Source of the DNA: an uncultured Actinoplanes sp.
Lineage (GTDB): Bacteria > Actinomycetota > Actinomycetes > Mycobacteriales > Micromonosporaceae
NCBI RefSeq assembly: GCF_934643405.1
Contig: NZ_CAKUCL010000088.1
Location: forward strand, 1 to 24,782
Reading direction: 5' to 3'
Length of the DNA: 24,782 nt
The translations under genes were made by a program, and so were the position numbers. Position 1 is the stretch's first letter. Every line of letters begins with the position of its first letter. The notes below the pieces were generated by a model. The model did no database searches and was not told the DNA's origin. It was given only the letters and a program-made list of their open reading frames with translations. Shown here piece after piece: positions 15,474 to 23,808 of this stretch.

Positions 15474-17146
15474 GCTTGGTGGAGAAGGTCCGCGGCGCGC
15501 TGACCGGGGCCGACGGCCGGGTCGACGCCGACGAGCTGGTGCGCCGGGTGGACGCGCTGTCCAAGTTCCTGCGGCTGGTCGCGCCGTACCTGCCGGACGC
15601 CGACCTGGTCGCCGCCCACACGCTGGTGGAACGGGCCGGCAACCGGCTCGCGCTCTCCCGCGATCACACCGTGGTGGCGCTGGCCGGCAGCACCGGAAGC
15701 GGCAAGTCCAGCCTGTTCAACGCGCTGGCCCGGCTGAAGCTGTCGCCGGTCGGCGTGCGCCGGCCGACCACCGGCGTGGCGCACGCGTGTGTCTGGGGGC
15801 CGCTGGAACCGGCGAACCAGCTGCTCGACTGGATCGGTGTGCTGCCCCGGCACCGGTTCATCCGGGAGAGCGCGCTGGACGCCGACGACGAGGCCTCGCT
15901 GCGCGGGCTCGTGCTGCTCGACCTGCCCGACTTCGACTCGGTCGAGCGCGGCCACCGGCTCGAGGTGGACCGGCTGCTCGGCCTCGTCGACCAGGTGGTG
16001 TGGGTGGTCGATCCGCAGAAGTACGGCGACCGCATCCTGCATCAGGCGTACCTGTCGCAGTTCCAGTCGCACGCCGACGTCACGGTCGTGGTGCTCAACC
16101 AGGCCGACCGGCTGTCCGAACAGGACACCGAGCTCGTGCTCGGCGATCTGAAGCGGCTGCTGGCCGACGACGGCCTCGCCAAGGCGCCGGTGATGGCGAC
16201 CTCGGCGAAGCAGCCCGGGATGCTGACCGAGCTGCGCGGGTCGCTGGAGCGGACGGTCGCCGAACGGCAGGCCGCGCTGCGCCGCCTGGCCGGCGACCTG
16301 GACGCCGTGAGCACGCAGCTCACCGCCATGATCGGGCCGCCCGCCGCGGAGGACGAGGTGGACCGGGCCACGGTGCGCCAGCTGGCCGACGCGCTCGCCG
16401 CCTCGGCCGGGGTGAACGCGGTCGCCGACGCCGCCGCGGGCTCCTACCGGCACCGCGCCGCGGCCTCCACCGGCTGGCCGATCCTGCGCGGTCTGCGCCG
16501 GCTGCGTCCCGACCCGCTGCGCCGCCTGCACCTGGGCCACAAACCCGAGACCGATCCGGTCTCCACCGACATCGTTCCCCGTACGTCGTTGCCCGAGCCC
16601 GACGCCGCCCAGAAATCCGCGGTCGGGCTGTCGGTGCGGGCCGTCGCCACGCGGGCCGCCGCGCCGCTGCCCGACGTGTGGGCGCCGGCCTTGACCAACG
16701 CCGCCCGGTCCCGCGCCGGCGACCTGCCCGATGCACTCGACCGGGCGATCGCCAAGACCGATCTGGGCGACCGTACGCCGTTCTGGTGGCGCGTGGTCGG
16801 CGGTCTCCAGTGGCTGCTCGTCCTGGTCGCGGCCGGCGGTCTCGGCTGGCTTCTGGTCGGTTATCTGCTCCAGCTGCTCGCCCTGCCCGAGCCGAAGTAT
16901 CCGAAGATCGGCCTGCTGCCGCTGCCGACACTTCTGCTGCTCGGCGGCCTGGTCCTGGGCCTGTTGCTGTGGTTGCTGCTCAAGCCGCTGGTCGATTGGG
17001 GGGCCCGGCGAGCCCGGCGGCGGGCCGAGCAACGTCTGCGCGCGTCGATCACCGAGGTCGCCCGCGAATACGTGGTGGCGCCGGTCCGCGAGGTGCTGAA
17101 CGCGTACGCACAGGCGCGTGAAGCTCTGAGCACTGTCCGTTCCTGA
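15470..17146 (+). CDS. Membrane-anchored dynamin-like/YfjP-family GTPase, second of a pair
   Basis: This 558-residue protein starts MSLVEKVRGALTGADG at the ATG that overlaps the preceding stop (ATGA). The G domain has Walker A GSTGSGKSS near 73-81, the G3 motif DLPDFDSVE near 151 and a recognisable G4 NQAD near 209, then a SATSAK-like G5 region (MATSAKQPG). A helical middle part is followed by two close transmembrane helices at about 443-470 and 478-503 and a basic amphipathic C-terminus. Two terminal helices fit the membrane-anchored partner (DynB-like) of the Streptomyces dynamin pair. The canonical G motifs contrast with the degenerate G4 of its partner. Other YfjP-family roles cannot be excluded. 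Confidence 0.85.
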   Translation: MSLVEKVRGALTGADGRVDADELVRRVDALSKFLRLVAPYLPDADLVAAHTLVERAGNRLALSRDHTVVALAGSTGSGKSSLFNALARLKLSPVGVRRPTTGVAHACVWGPLEPANQLLDWIGVLPRHRFIRESALDADDEASLRGLVLLDLPDFDSVERGHRLEVDRLLGLVDQVVWVVDPQKYGDRILHQAYLSQFQSHADVTVVVLNQADRLSEQDTELVLGDLKRLLADDGLAKAPVMATSAKQPGMLTELRGSLERTVAERQAALRRLAGDLDAVSTQLTAMIGPPAAEDEVDRATVRQLADALAASAGVNAVADAAAGSYRHRAAASTGWPILRGLRRLRPDPLRRLHLGHKPETDPVSTDIVPRTSLPEPDAAQKSAVGLSVRAVATRAAAPLPDVWAPALTNAARSRAGDLPDALDRAIAKTDLGDRTPFWWRVVGGLQWLLVLVAAGGLGWLLVGYLLQLLALPEPKYPKIGLLPLPTLLLLGGLVLGLLLWLLLKPLVDWGARRARRRAEQRLRASITEVAREYVVAPVREVLNAYAQAREALSTVRS

Positions 17147-17178
17147 CCGGTACCGGAAGGTCCGTTCACAGGTACGCT
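17147..17178 (+). promoter_or_regulatory. 10-bp palindrome and TACGCT -10 element before the 403-residue gene
   Basis: The stop codon of the GTPase gene is followed at once by the perfect palindrome CCGGTACCGG (17147-17156). TACGCT (17173-17178) ends six bases before the ATG at 17185, the spacing expected for a leaderless transcript; no ribosome site is present at normal distance. Confidence 0.4.
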
Positions 17179-17184
17179 CGCGAC

Positions 17185-18396
17185 ATGCCGGCTCCACAGA
17201 CTCCGTACGAAGCGGTCCTGCACGCAGCCCGCGACGTGGCGAAGCTCGACTGTGCGCTGGACGCCGAGATGCTGGGGACCGCACTGCTGGGCAGTGTCTA
17301 CTCGGTCGCCGCGTCCGACCGCGCCACCGCGGTGCGCGACTTCGTCGCCGATTTCCTGTCCGCAACGACCCGCCGCCGCACGGCGGCCGCGACAACCATC
17401 CGCGAGGTGTTCGCCACCCTGGTGCCGGACGCGCGGGGCGCCGCCGACGTGCGCCGCGGCGCGCAGGCCCCGGCGTGGACGGCCCAGCTGGGCCGGGTGC
17501 GGCCCACCGGCTGTTACGCGTACGGCGACGTCTACGGCGATCAGACCTCCTACCTGGTCACGTTCGCCTACGAGGACGCCGACGACGGTGGTCCCGAGCA
17601 TGCCGTGGTGGCCCTGGTCGACCACAACATCGGGATCACCAAGGACGTGTTCGTCGGCGCCTCCGCGGAACGGATCCTCGATCAGGTGCGCGAGATGTGC
17701 GCCGACGACGACCTGACCTGGTTCCGCGAGGAGGACCCGGGCCGGCTGCGCGGCGAGGTGGCCCGCCATCTGGAGGTCACCGACGGGCTGAACGACCTGC
17801 CCGCCGAGGGATCGCTCGCGACCGACCGCGCGCTGGCCGCGGCCCGGCTGGCCCTGTTGCCGTCCGCGAACACCCCGCCGCTGCCGGAACCGCCGCGCCC
17901 GACCAACGCCGAGCTGGTCCGCGACTTCCTGGCCGCTCCCGAGGCGGCCCGGTTCGGGGTGGCCGGCCTCACCGCCGACGACGAGGTCGCCTCGCTGCAC
18001 TTCTGCCTGAGCCTGATCCTGGACCACGCGGCGAGCCTGCCCGACCCGGATCCGCTGCGCTGGAGCCCGGCCGTGGCCGGCCTGTTCCTGCTGGACTGGG
18101 TGCACCGGCGCGCCGTCCTGGACATGGACGACGCGGCGATGCTGCCCAAGGTCACCCGCGCCTGGTCGGCCTACGCGACGCGGCGGCGGGGGCTGCCCGA
18201 GGCCGCGGCGGTGCAGACCGACCTGATGGTCGAGGAGATGATCCCCGAATTCGCCCGGCTCTATGCCACCGGCGAGCGCCGCAGCCCGGCGACGGCGGCG
18301 GTGGCCCAGCTGATCTCCGAGGGCGTCGACCCGGACGACTCGGCCGCGATCGACGCCTGGCTGGACGCGAACCGCCGCCGGTTCGACGAGCCCTGA
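17185..18396 (+). CDS. Conserved-looking hypothetical protein, 403 residues
   Basis: This soluble, acidic protein starts PAPQTPYEAVLHAARDVAKLD and shows no membrane segment or signal peptide. An alpha-rich N-terminal region (about 1-90) with SATTRRRTAAATTIREV precedes a central domain (about 95-170). The central domain contains GRVRPTGCYAYGDVYGDQTSYLVTF and HAVVALVDHNIGITKDVFVG, which reads as a beta-rich fold. A helical C-terminal half contains DLMVEEMIPEFARLYATGERRSP. The ending EGVDPDDSAAIDAWLDANRRRFDEP resembles small actinobacterial tails seen next to helical domains. I do not recognise the family. It follows the GTPase pair by 38 bases on the same strand but has its own -10-like element, so co-transcription is uncertain. 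Confidence 0.82.
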   Translation: MPAPQTPYEAVLHAARDVAKLDCALDAEMLGTALLGSVYSVAASDRATAVRDFVADFLSATTRRRTAAATTIREVFATLVPDARGAADVRRGAQAPAWTAQLGRVRPTGCYAYGDVYGDQTSYLVTFAYEDADDGGPEHAVVALVDHNIGITKDVFVGASAERILDQVREMCADDDLTWFREEDPGRLRGEVARHLEVTDGLNDLPAEGSLATDRALAAARLALLPSANTPPLPEPPRPTNAELVRDFLAAPEAARFGVAGLTADDEVASLHFCLSLILDHAASLPDPDPLRWSPAVAGLFLLDWVHRRAVLDMDDAAMLPKVTRAWSAYATRRRGLPEAAAVQTDLMVEEMIPEFARLYATGERRSPATAAVAQLISEGVDPDDSAAIDAWLDANRRRFDEP

Positions 18397-18405
18397 CGCT
18401 TGTCC

Positions 18406-19827
18406 CTACCAGCGCCCGCTGAGGTCCTCGGTGGGCTCGGCGTGGTGCCGGCCGACGCGGGAGCTGCGCCGCTGGGCCGGGGTGTGGTCGTCGGCGTGGT
18501 GCATGCTGCCGGCTCGGTGGCTGCCCCGGTAGGAATGGTTGGCGATCTGGTTCTCCTCGGTCCGCGCCTCGGGGATGAGGCGGCGGCCGTGGTAGCCGTT
18601 GTTGGCGTAGCCGCGCTCGAGAATGCTGGCGGGTCGGGCGTTCTGCGGACGTTCGGCCACTGCTGACCTCCGGCGATGCTCGGACCGGTCGGTCGACCGG
18701 TCGCTGACGATGGAACTGATGACCTGCTGGATGCGGCGCGGCTTCGCCTCATGCCGCCCCTTGCCCCGCGCGCGGCGGTGGCCGGTGTCCTCTACTCCGG
18801 AGATCCCGTCCCGCTCCCCGGAGTGCCGATCCGCTTCCTTGGAGTCCCGGTCCCGCTGCCGGCCCTCATCCGCGGAGCCGCGGTCCTCTTCCTCGGAGTC
18901 CACGTCCCGCTGCCGGCCCTCGTCCGCGGAGCCGCGGTCCTCTTCTCCGGCGTTCCCGTCTCGGCACGGGCGGCCGTCCGTCCACGTCGGACGGGTTGCC
19001 GGGTCGTCCGGGACCGTCGGCAGCCCCGGGATGCCGGGGAGGCCGTCTCGGGTGGGCTTCCACCGCACCTTCGAGCCGCCGGGCGCCTGCGTGCGCGGTG
19101 CCCGCTCGTCCCGGACCGGCGCGCGATGCCCCGGCCGGCTCCTCACCGCCGTGCGGTGCCCCGGTTGATCCCCGCCCGACCTGCGGTGCCCCGATTGATC
19201 CTCGCCCGCCCCCCGGTGCCCTGGGTGATCCCCAACCGACTCGCGGTGGCCCGGCTCGTTCTGGGCCGACCCGTGGTGGCCCGCCTCGCGCTGGGCCGGC
19301 TCCCGATGGCCCGGCGCCCGCTCCGACGCCGCCGTGGACGCGCCGGGCTCGGGCCGCGAAGGCGCCGATGTGGACAATCTGGGCGTTTTACCCGGATCCT
19401 TGTTCCCCGACAACCCCGTGGGTGTTTTGTCCGGCTTCGCAAGGGGCGTCGGCTGAAGCGGCCCGGAACGGAGAGGTGGCCGGACGAACGGCGAATCGGG
19501 CGGCAATCCGGACGGTTGGGGCGATGCCGCTCCGGATGACGCTTCGGACCCGGGAGGCGACCCCGGCGCCGAGCGGATCGGCCCGGGCGAAATCGGCGGC
19601 AAGACGGGAATGTCCATGATGTCCGTCTTGCCATCGGCCAGTTGATTCGAACCAGCGGTGATCGCCGCTAAGGTCGGCACCGATGCCATCCCCACCAGCA
19701 GCGCCACGATCAGCACATACCGGCGGGTCGGCCCGGAGAAGCCGGCATCGGCCCGGTACACCCCGTTGAGCCGCTTCCGCATGACCTTCATGGGCGGCAC
19801 GAGGTTGTCTTCTGGCTGGTCCGGCAC
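18406..19827 (-). CDS. Single-helix, highly charged repeat protein (putative membrane-anchored extracellular protein)
   Basis: A GTG start at 19827 with AGGGGAGG ten bases upstream (19838-19845) gives 473 residues; a longer TTG version is less likely because it covers the ribosome site. Basic head MKVMRKRLNGVYRAD is followed by one hydrophobic helix near residues 35-57 (RYVLIVALLVGMASVPTLAAITAG). The rest is disordered: a Pro/Ser-rich linker, seven 10-residue PGHR-type repeats, and then two near-identical 18-residue units EEDRGSADEGRQRD plus a degenerate third. The C-terminal part is basic and Arg/His-rich. The helix orientation (basic residues inside) suggests that the repeat region is outside. 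No homology recognised. It ends nine bases from the convergent gene at 18396. Confidence 0.7.
   Translation of the reverse strand: MPDQPEDNLVPPMKVMRKRLNGVYRADAGFSGPTRRYVLIVALLVGMASVPTLAAITAGSNQLADGKTDIMDIPVLPPISPGPIRSAPGSPPGSEASSGAASPQPSGLPPDSPFVRPPLRSGPLQPTPLAKPDKTPTGLSGNKDPGKTPRLSTSAPSRPEPGASTAASERAPGHREPAQREAGHHGSAQNEPGHRESVGDHPGHRGAGEDQSGHRRSGGDQPGHRTAVRSRPGHRAPVRDERAPRTQAPGGSKVRWKPTRDGLPGIPGLPTVPDDPATRPTWTDGRPCRDGNAGEEDRGSADEGRQRDVDSEEEDRGSADEGRQRDRDSKEADRHSGERDGISGVEDTGHRRARGKGRHEAKPRRIQQVISSIVSDRSTDRSEHRRRSAVAERPQNARPASILERGYANNGYHGRRLIPEARTEENQIANHSYRGSHRAGSMHHADDHTPAQRRSSRVGRHHAEPTEDLSGRW
18841..18948 (-). repeat. 54-bp tandem repeat, two copies, inside the charged repeat protein
   Basis: Copies start at 18841 and 18895 and differ at only a few positions. 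Each codes for 18 residues with core EEDRGSADEGRQRD. A third, diverged copy follows toward lower coordinates. Confidence 0.85.
19110..19320 (-). repeat. 30-bp imperfect tandem repeat coding for PGHR-type decapeptides
   Basis: About seven units of ten residues share the pattern (P/A/S)GH(R/H) followed by variable residues and an acidic or amide end. On the plus strand the recurring core is GGTG(C/G)CCC(G/C)G. Confidence 0.75.
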
Positions 19828-20245
19828 GGCCCGGCGTCCTCCCCTGACCAATGATCAACATGGATCTGTCTCGGTTACTGGAGTGAACGACCGATGGAGA
19901 TATCGGCAGCGGCGAAACGCAACCATTCGTACGGTCGTGACCGTACGAAAACCTCTTAATGGGACAAAAACGGACACTGATGTATCGAGGGAATTTCCTG
20001 ACTGTGATCGACCCGACCTGTAACGGGGCTCACGTTCTCTGTCAGGATGGGGGCGACGGCACCGCCGCTGTCGCCCTCCGCCGACACCGCGGGAGCGAGG
20101 TGGGCGTCGTCACTCCCCGGCGGGGTCACGGCTCGCGCCGAAGTGCCGCGCGAAAACCTCACCCGGTCCGGCGCGGTGATCAAGCGGTTCGCCGCGCGGG
20201 CGGGCAACACCCACCGCGGGCGCAGAGATGAACAGGGAGACACGG
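19828..20245. promoter_or_regulatory. Divergent intergenic region between the repeat protein and the dehydrogenase operon
   Basis: About 400 bp without a supported gene; the small open frames here lack ribosome sites. It must contain promoters for both flanking units. Besides the inverted repeat at 19926-19949 I see an AT-rich patch at 19947-20000 and a distant pair CCTGAC/GTCAGG (around 19997 and 20041). I could not assign promoters with confidence. Confidence 0.5.
19926..19949. promoter_or_regulatory. Perfect 11-bp inverted repeat, likely operator
   Basis: TTCGTACGGTC (19926-19936) and GACCGTACGAA (19939-19949) are exact reverse complements separated by GT. The 24-bp size and short spacer are typical of an operator for a dimeric regulator such as TetR, LacI or GntR. 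It is about 100 bases upstream of the repeat-protein start and about 300 upstream of the E1alpha start. Confidence 0.75.
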
Positions 20246-21385
20246 ATGGCGAACGGCGAACGCGAAGTCGGTGGGGACGCCCCCGCCGGCGGCTTCGTCC
20301 AACTGCTCACCCCCGACGGCGAACGCATCGACAGCGTCACGGCCGCGGACGGCACGGTCTACTCGGTCGACTTCACCGACGACGAGTACCGCGAGCTCTA
20401 CCAGGATCTCGTCACGGTCCGCCGGCTCGATGTCGAGGCCACCGCCCTGCAGCGGCAGGGCGAGCTCGGCATCTGGGCGAGCCTGCTGGGCCAGGAGGCG
20501 GCGCAGGTCGGCTCCGGCCGGGCGATGCGACCGCAGGACATGGCCTTCCCGACCTACCGGGAGCACGGCGTCCTCTACACCCGCGGCATCGACCCGATCA
20601 TGCCGTTCGGCCTGTTCCGCGGCGTCGACCAGGGCGGCTGGGACCCGAACGAGTTCAAGTTCAACACCTACACGATCGTCATCGGCGCGCAGACGCTGCA
20701 CGCCACCGGCTATGCCATGGGAATCACCATGGACGGCAAGACGGGCAACGCCGACGGCGAGGCCGTGATCGCGTACTTCGGTGACGGCGCCACCAGCCAG
20801 GGCGACGTCAACGAGGCGTTCGTCTGGTCCGGCGTCTTCCACGCTCCGATCGTCTTCTTCTGCCAGAACAACCAGTACGCGATCAGCGAGCCGCTGGAAC
20901 GGCAGACCCGCATCCCGCTGTACCGGCGCGCGGACGGCTACGGCTTCCCGGGCGTGCGGATCGACGGCAACGACGTGCTGGCCAGCTACGCGGTGACCCG
21001 GGCCGCTCTCGACCAGGCCCGCAACGGCCAGGGACCGACCCTGATCGAGGCGTACACGTACCGGATGGGCGCGCACACCAGCTCGGACGACCCGACGCGG
21101 TACCGCATCGCCAGCGAGGTCGAGTCCTGGAAGGCCAAGGACCCGATCGCCCGGATGAAGGCCTTCCTGACCAAGCAGCAGATCGCCGACGACAGCTACT
21201 TCGACGAGGTCGACGAGTCGGCCAAGCGGCTCGCCCTGGACCTGCGCGAGCGCGTGCTGGCCATGCCCGACCCGCAGCCGGTGAGCATGTTCGACAACGT
21301 CTACCCGCACGGTTCGCCCGAGGTCGACGCCCAGAAGGCGAGCTTCGAGCGGTACCACGCGTCGTTCGAGGGGAGCGCACACTGA
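20246..21385 (+). CDS. pdhA: 2-oxoacid dehydrogenase E1 component, alpha subunit
   Basis: This 379-residue protein with TPP decarboxylates a 2-oxoacid and passes the acyl group to E2 lipoate, as an alpha2beta2 tetramer with the next gene product. The TPP motif starts GDGATSQGD at about 179-187 and ends with QNNQYAIS near 206-213. Other conserved segments are the entry YREHGVLYTRGIDP and the phosphorylation-loop-like YRMGAHTSSDDPTRYR. The ATG at 20246 is chosen because AGGGAG lies six bases before it; an earlier ATG at 20228 has a poor ribosome site. Heterotetrameric E1 of this kind in actinobacteria is often a branched-chain enzyme (M. tuberculosis pdhABC was reassigned as bkdABC), so the name pdhA is provisional. 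Confidence 0.93.
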   Translation: MANGEREVGGDAPAGGFVQLLTPDGERIDSVTAADGTVYSVDFTDDEYRELYQDLVTVRRLDVEATALQRQGELGIWASLLGQEAAQVGSGRAMRPQDMAFPTYREHGVLYTRGIDPIMPFGLFRGVDQGGWDPNEFKFNTYTIVIGAQTLHATGYAMGITMDGKTGNADGEAVIAYFGDGATSQGDVNEAFVWSGVFHAPIVFFCQNNQYAISEPLERQTRIPLYRRADGYGFPGVRIDGNDVLASYAVTRAALDQARNGQGPTLIEAYTYRMGAHTSSDDPTRYRIASEVESWKAKDPIARMKAFLTKQQIADDSYFDEVDESAKRLALDLRERVLAMPDPQPVSMFDNVYPHGSPEVDAQKASFERYHASFEGSAH

Positions 21386-22371
21386 TGGCCGAGACGATGA
21401 GCCTGGGCAAGGCCCTCAACCACGGTCTGCGCCGCTCCCTGGAGAACGACCCCAAGGTCGTCATCATGGGCGAGGACGTCGGCAAGCTCGGCGGCGTCTT
21501 CCGGATCACCGACGGTCTGCAGAAGGACTTCGGCGAGAACCGTGTGATCGACACCCCGCTCGCCGAGTCGGGCATCATCGGCACCGCGGTCGGCCTGGCC
21601 ATCCGCGGGTACCGCCCGGTCTGCGAGATCCAGTTCGACGGTTTCGTGTTCCCCGCGTTCGACCAGATCGTCGCGCAGGTCTCCAAGATGTACTACCGGT
21701 CGCTGGGCAACGTGCGGCTGCCGATCGTCATCCGGATCCCGTTCGGCGGCGGCATCGGCGCGGTCGAGCACCACTCCGAGTCACCCGAGGCGCTGTTCTC
21801 GCACACCCCCGGCCTCAAGGTCGTGACGTGTGCGACGCCGTCCGACGCGTACACGATGATCCGCCAGTCGATCGCCTCGGACGACCCGATCGTCTTCTTC
21901 GAGCCGAAGCGGCGCTACTGGGAGAAGGGCGAGGTCGACCTGGACGCCGATCTGTCCGCCGCCCTGCCGCTGCACTCGGCCCGGGTGGCCCGGCCGGGCA
22001 CGGACGCGACCATCGTCGCGTACGGTCCGATGGTCCGCACCTCGCTGGACGCGGCGATCGCCGCGGCTGAGGACGGCCGCAACATCGAGGTCATCGACCT
22101 GCGTTCGCTCTCCCCGCTGGACATGGCGCCGGTCTTCGAGTCGGTCAAGCGGACCGGTCGCGCCATCGTGGTGCACGAGGCCCCGGGCAACCTGGGTCTG
22201 GGCGCCGAGATCGCGGCCCGGGTCAGTGAGGAGTGCTTCTACTCGCTGGAGGCCCCGGTGCTGCGCGTCACCGGCTACGACATCCCCTATCCGGCCGCCC
22301 GCGTCGAGGAGGAGTACCTCCCCGACCTGGACCGGGTACTGGACGCCGTCGACCGTTCGTTCGGCTGGTGA
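21385..22371 (+). CDS. pdhB: 2-oxoacid dehydrogenase E1 component, beta subunit
   Basis: This 328-residue protein starts AETMSLGKALNHGLRRSLENDPKVVIMGEDVGKLGG, the typical E1beta opening with the conserved glutamate of MGEDVG. Further hallmarks are DTPLAESGIIGTAVGLAIRGYRPVCEIQF and a C-terminal transketolase-like domain with IEVIDLRSLSPLDM and VHEAPGNLGLGAEIAARV. It partners E1alpha to form the active sites. The ATG shares one base with the preceding stop (TGATG), showing coupled translation. It ends a few bases before the E2 start. Length and motifs are normal. Confidence 0.95.
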   Translation: MAETMSLGKALNHGLRRSLENDPKVVIMGEDVGKLGGVFRITDGLQKDFGENRVIDTPLAESGIIGTAVGLAIRGYRPVCEIQFDGFVFPAFDQIVAQVSKMYYRSLGNVRLPIVIRIPFGGGIGAVEHHSESPEALFSHTPGLKVVTCATPSDAYTMIRQSIASDDPIVFFEPKRRYWEKGEVDLDADLSAALPLHSARVARPGTDATIVAYGPMVRTSLDAAIAAAEDGRNIEVIDLRSLSPLDMAPVFESVKRTGRAIVVHEAPGNLGLGAEIAARVSEECFYSLEAPVLRVTGYDIPYPAARVEEEYLPDLDRVLDAVDRSFGW

Positions 22372-22376
22372 CCCGG

Positions 22377-23801
22377 ATGTCGCGGATCAAGGAGTTCAAC
22401 CTGCCCGATCTGGGCGAGGGCCTGACCGAGGGCGAGATCCTGTCCTGGCTGGTCAAGGTCGGTGACACGATCGAGCTCAACCAGCCGATCGTCGAGGTCG
22501 AGACGGCGAAGGCGGCCGTCGAGATCCCCGCGAAGTGGGCGGGCGTCGTTACCAAGATCTTCCACGAGGCGGGCACGACGGTCGAGGTGGGTTCGCCCAT
22601 CGTGGCGATCGACACGGACCCGTCGGCGGGCCCGCTTCCGGACGGTCCGGCTCCCTCGGCGGAGTCGCTGGCCGCGGTCGAGGTCGCGCCGGCCGAGGGC
22701 GCCGTCGAGCCGGGCCTGATCGGTGGTCCGGCTCCGGGCGGGCGCACCGCGGTCCTGGTGGGTTACGGCCCGAAGAACACCACGGCCAAGAGACGACCCC
22801 GGGTGAGTACGCCTCCCAGCCCCACTACCACCGCACCGGCGCCAACCCCGCCTGCGGCGGCTGCCACGGCCCCACCGGCTCCGCCCGCGCCTTCGGTGGA
22901 GCGGGTCTCCGGCCCGGTCCTGGCCAAGCCGCCGGTCCGGAAACTGGCCCGTGACCTCGGGATCGACCTGGCAACGGTCCCCGGAACGGGTCCGATGGGA
23001 TCGGTGACGAGGGACGACGTACAGAAAGCGGCGAACGCGCCGCAGACCGCTGTCGCCACCGCGCCCGTCACCGTGGCCGCGCCGGTCTTCGACGCCGGCC
23101 GAGAGCAGCGCATCCCGATCAAGGGCGTGCGGAAGCTGACCGCGGAGAACATGGTGGCCTCGGCGTTCACCGCGCCGCACGTCACCGAGTTCCTCACGGT
23201 CGACGTGACCCGCACGATGAAGGCCGTGGAGAACCTCAAGACCCGGCCCGAGTTCCGCGATGTCCGTGTTTCTCCGTTGCTGCTGGTGGCGAAGGCCGTA
23301 CTTCTCGCCGCAAAGCGTCACCCGATGGTCAACTCGACCTGGTCCGGCGCGACCGGCGAGATCGTGGTCAAGGAGTACGTGAACCTCGGCATCGCGGCGG
23401 CCACCGAGCGTGGCCTCATCGTGCCGAACATCAAGGACGCCGGGCGCCTCACCCTCCGTGAGCTGGCCGAGGCACTGAACGCGCTCGTCCAGGTCGCGAA
23501 GTCAGGGAAGACCCCGCCGGCCGACATGGCGGGCGGCACGCTCTCGATCACCAACGTGGGCGTGTTCGGCGTGGACACCGGCACACCGATCCTGCCGCCG
23601 GGCGAGTCGGCCATCCTGGCGTTCGGTGCGGTCAAGCCGATGCCATGGGTGCACAAGGGCAAGATCAAGATTCGCCAGGTCAGCACCCTGGGGCTCTCCT
23701 TCGACCACCGGATCATCGATGGTGAGCTGGGCTCGAAGTTCCTGCGCGACATCGGCGCCTTCCTCACCGACCCGGAGGGCGCCCTGCTCGCCTGGACCTG
23801 A
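22377..23801 (+). CDS. pdhC: Dihydrolipoamide acyltransferase, E2 component
   Basis: This 474-residue E2 core subunit transfers acyl groups from E1 to CoA. One lipoyl domain (about 1-80) carries the lipoylated Lys45 in VETAKAAVEI. A linker with VLVGYG and a Thr/Pro/Ala-rich stretch leads to an E1/E3-binding domain at about 183-220 (PVRKLARDLGIDLATVPGTGPMG). The catalytic domain ends with FDHRIIDG, giving the active-site His near 444. A single lipoyl domain with the VLVGYG linker is usual for actinobacterial branched-chain E2. The ATG at 22377 is preceded by GGTGA five bases upstream; a GTG at 22368 overlapping the previous stop is an in-frame alternative. No E3 gene is in the window. Confidence 0.93.
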   Translation: MSRIKEFNLPDLGEGLTEGEILSWLVKVGDTIELNQPIVEVETAKAAVEIPAKWAGVVTKIFHEAGTTVEVGSPIVAIDTDPSAGPLPDGPAPSAESLAAVEVAPAEGAVEPGLIGGPAPGGRTAVLVGYGPKNTTAKRRPRVSTPPSPTTTAPAPTPPAAAATAPPAPPAPSVERVSGPVLAKPPVRKLARDLGIDLATVPGTGPMGSVTRDDVQKAANAPQTAVATAPVTVAAPVFDAGREQRIPIKGVRKLTAENMVASAFTAPHVTEFLTVDVTRTMKAVENLKTRPEFRDVRVSPLLLVAKAVLLAAKRHPMVNSTWSGATGEIVVKEYVNLGIAAATERGLIVPNIKDAGRLTLRELAEALNALVQVAKSGKTPPADMAGGTLSITNVGVFGVDTGTPILPPGESAILAFGAVKPMPWVHKGKIKIRQVSTLGLSFDHRIIDGELGSKFLRDIGAFLTDPEGALLAWT

Positions 23802-23808
23802 GGTTCTT

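Noticed and set aside
14690..17395. Minus-strand 901-codon frame opposite the GTPase pair
   Set aside because: Spans two real genes and a gap, low-complexity, no ribosome site; typical antisense shadow at high GC.
18676..19539. Plus-strand 287-codon frame opposite the charged repeat protein
   Set aside because: No good ribosome site; the minus strand has a strong AGGGGAGG, a transmembrane helix and coherent repeats. Some doubt remains because both strands are low-complexity.
19956..20243. Minus-strand 95-codon frame upstream of the E1alpha gene
   Set aside because: No ribosome site, no domain and it lies in a promoter region.
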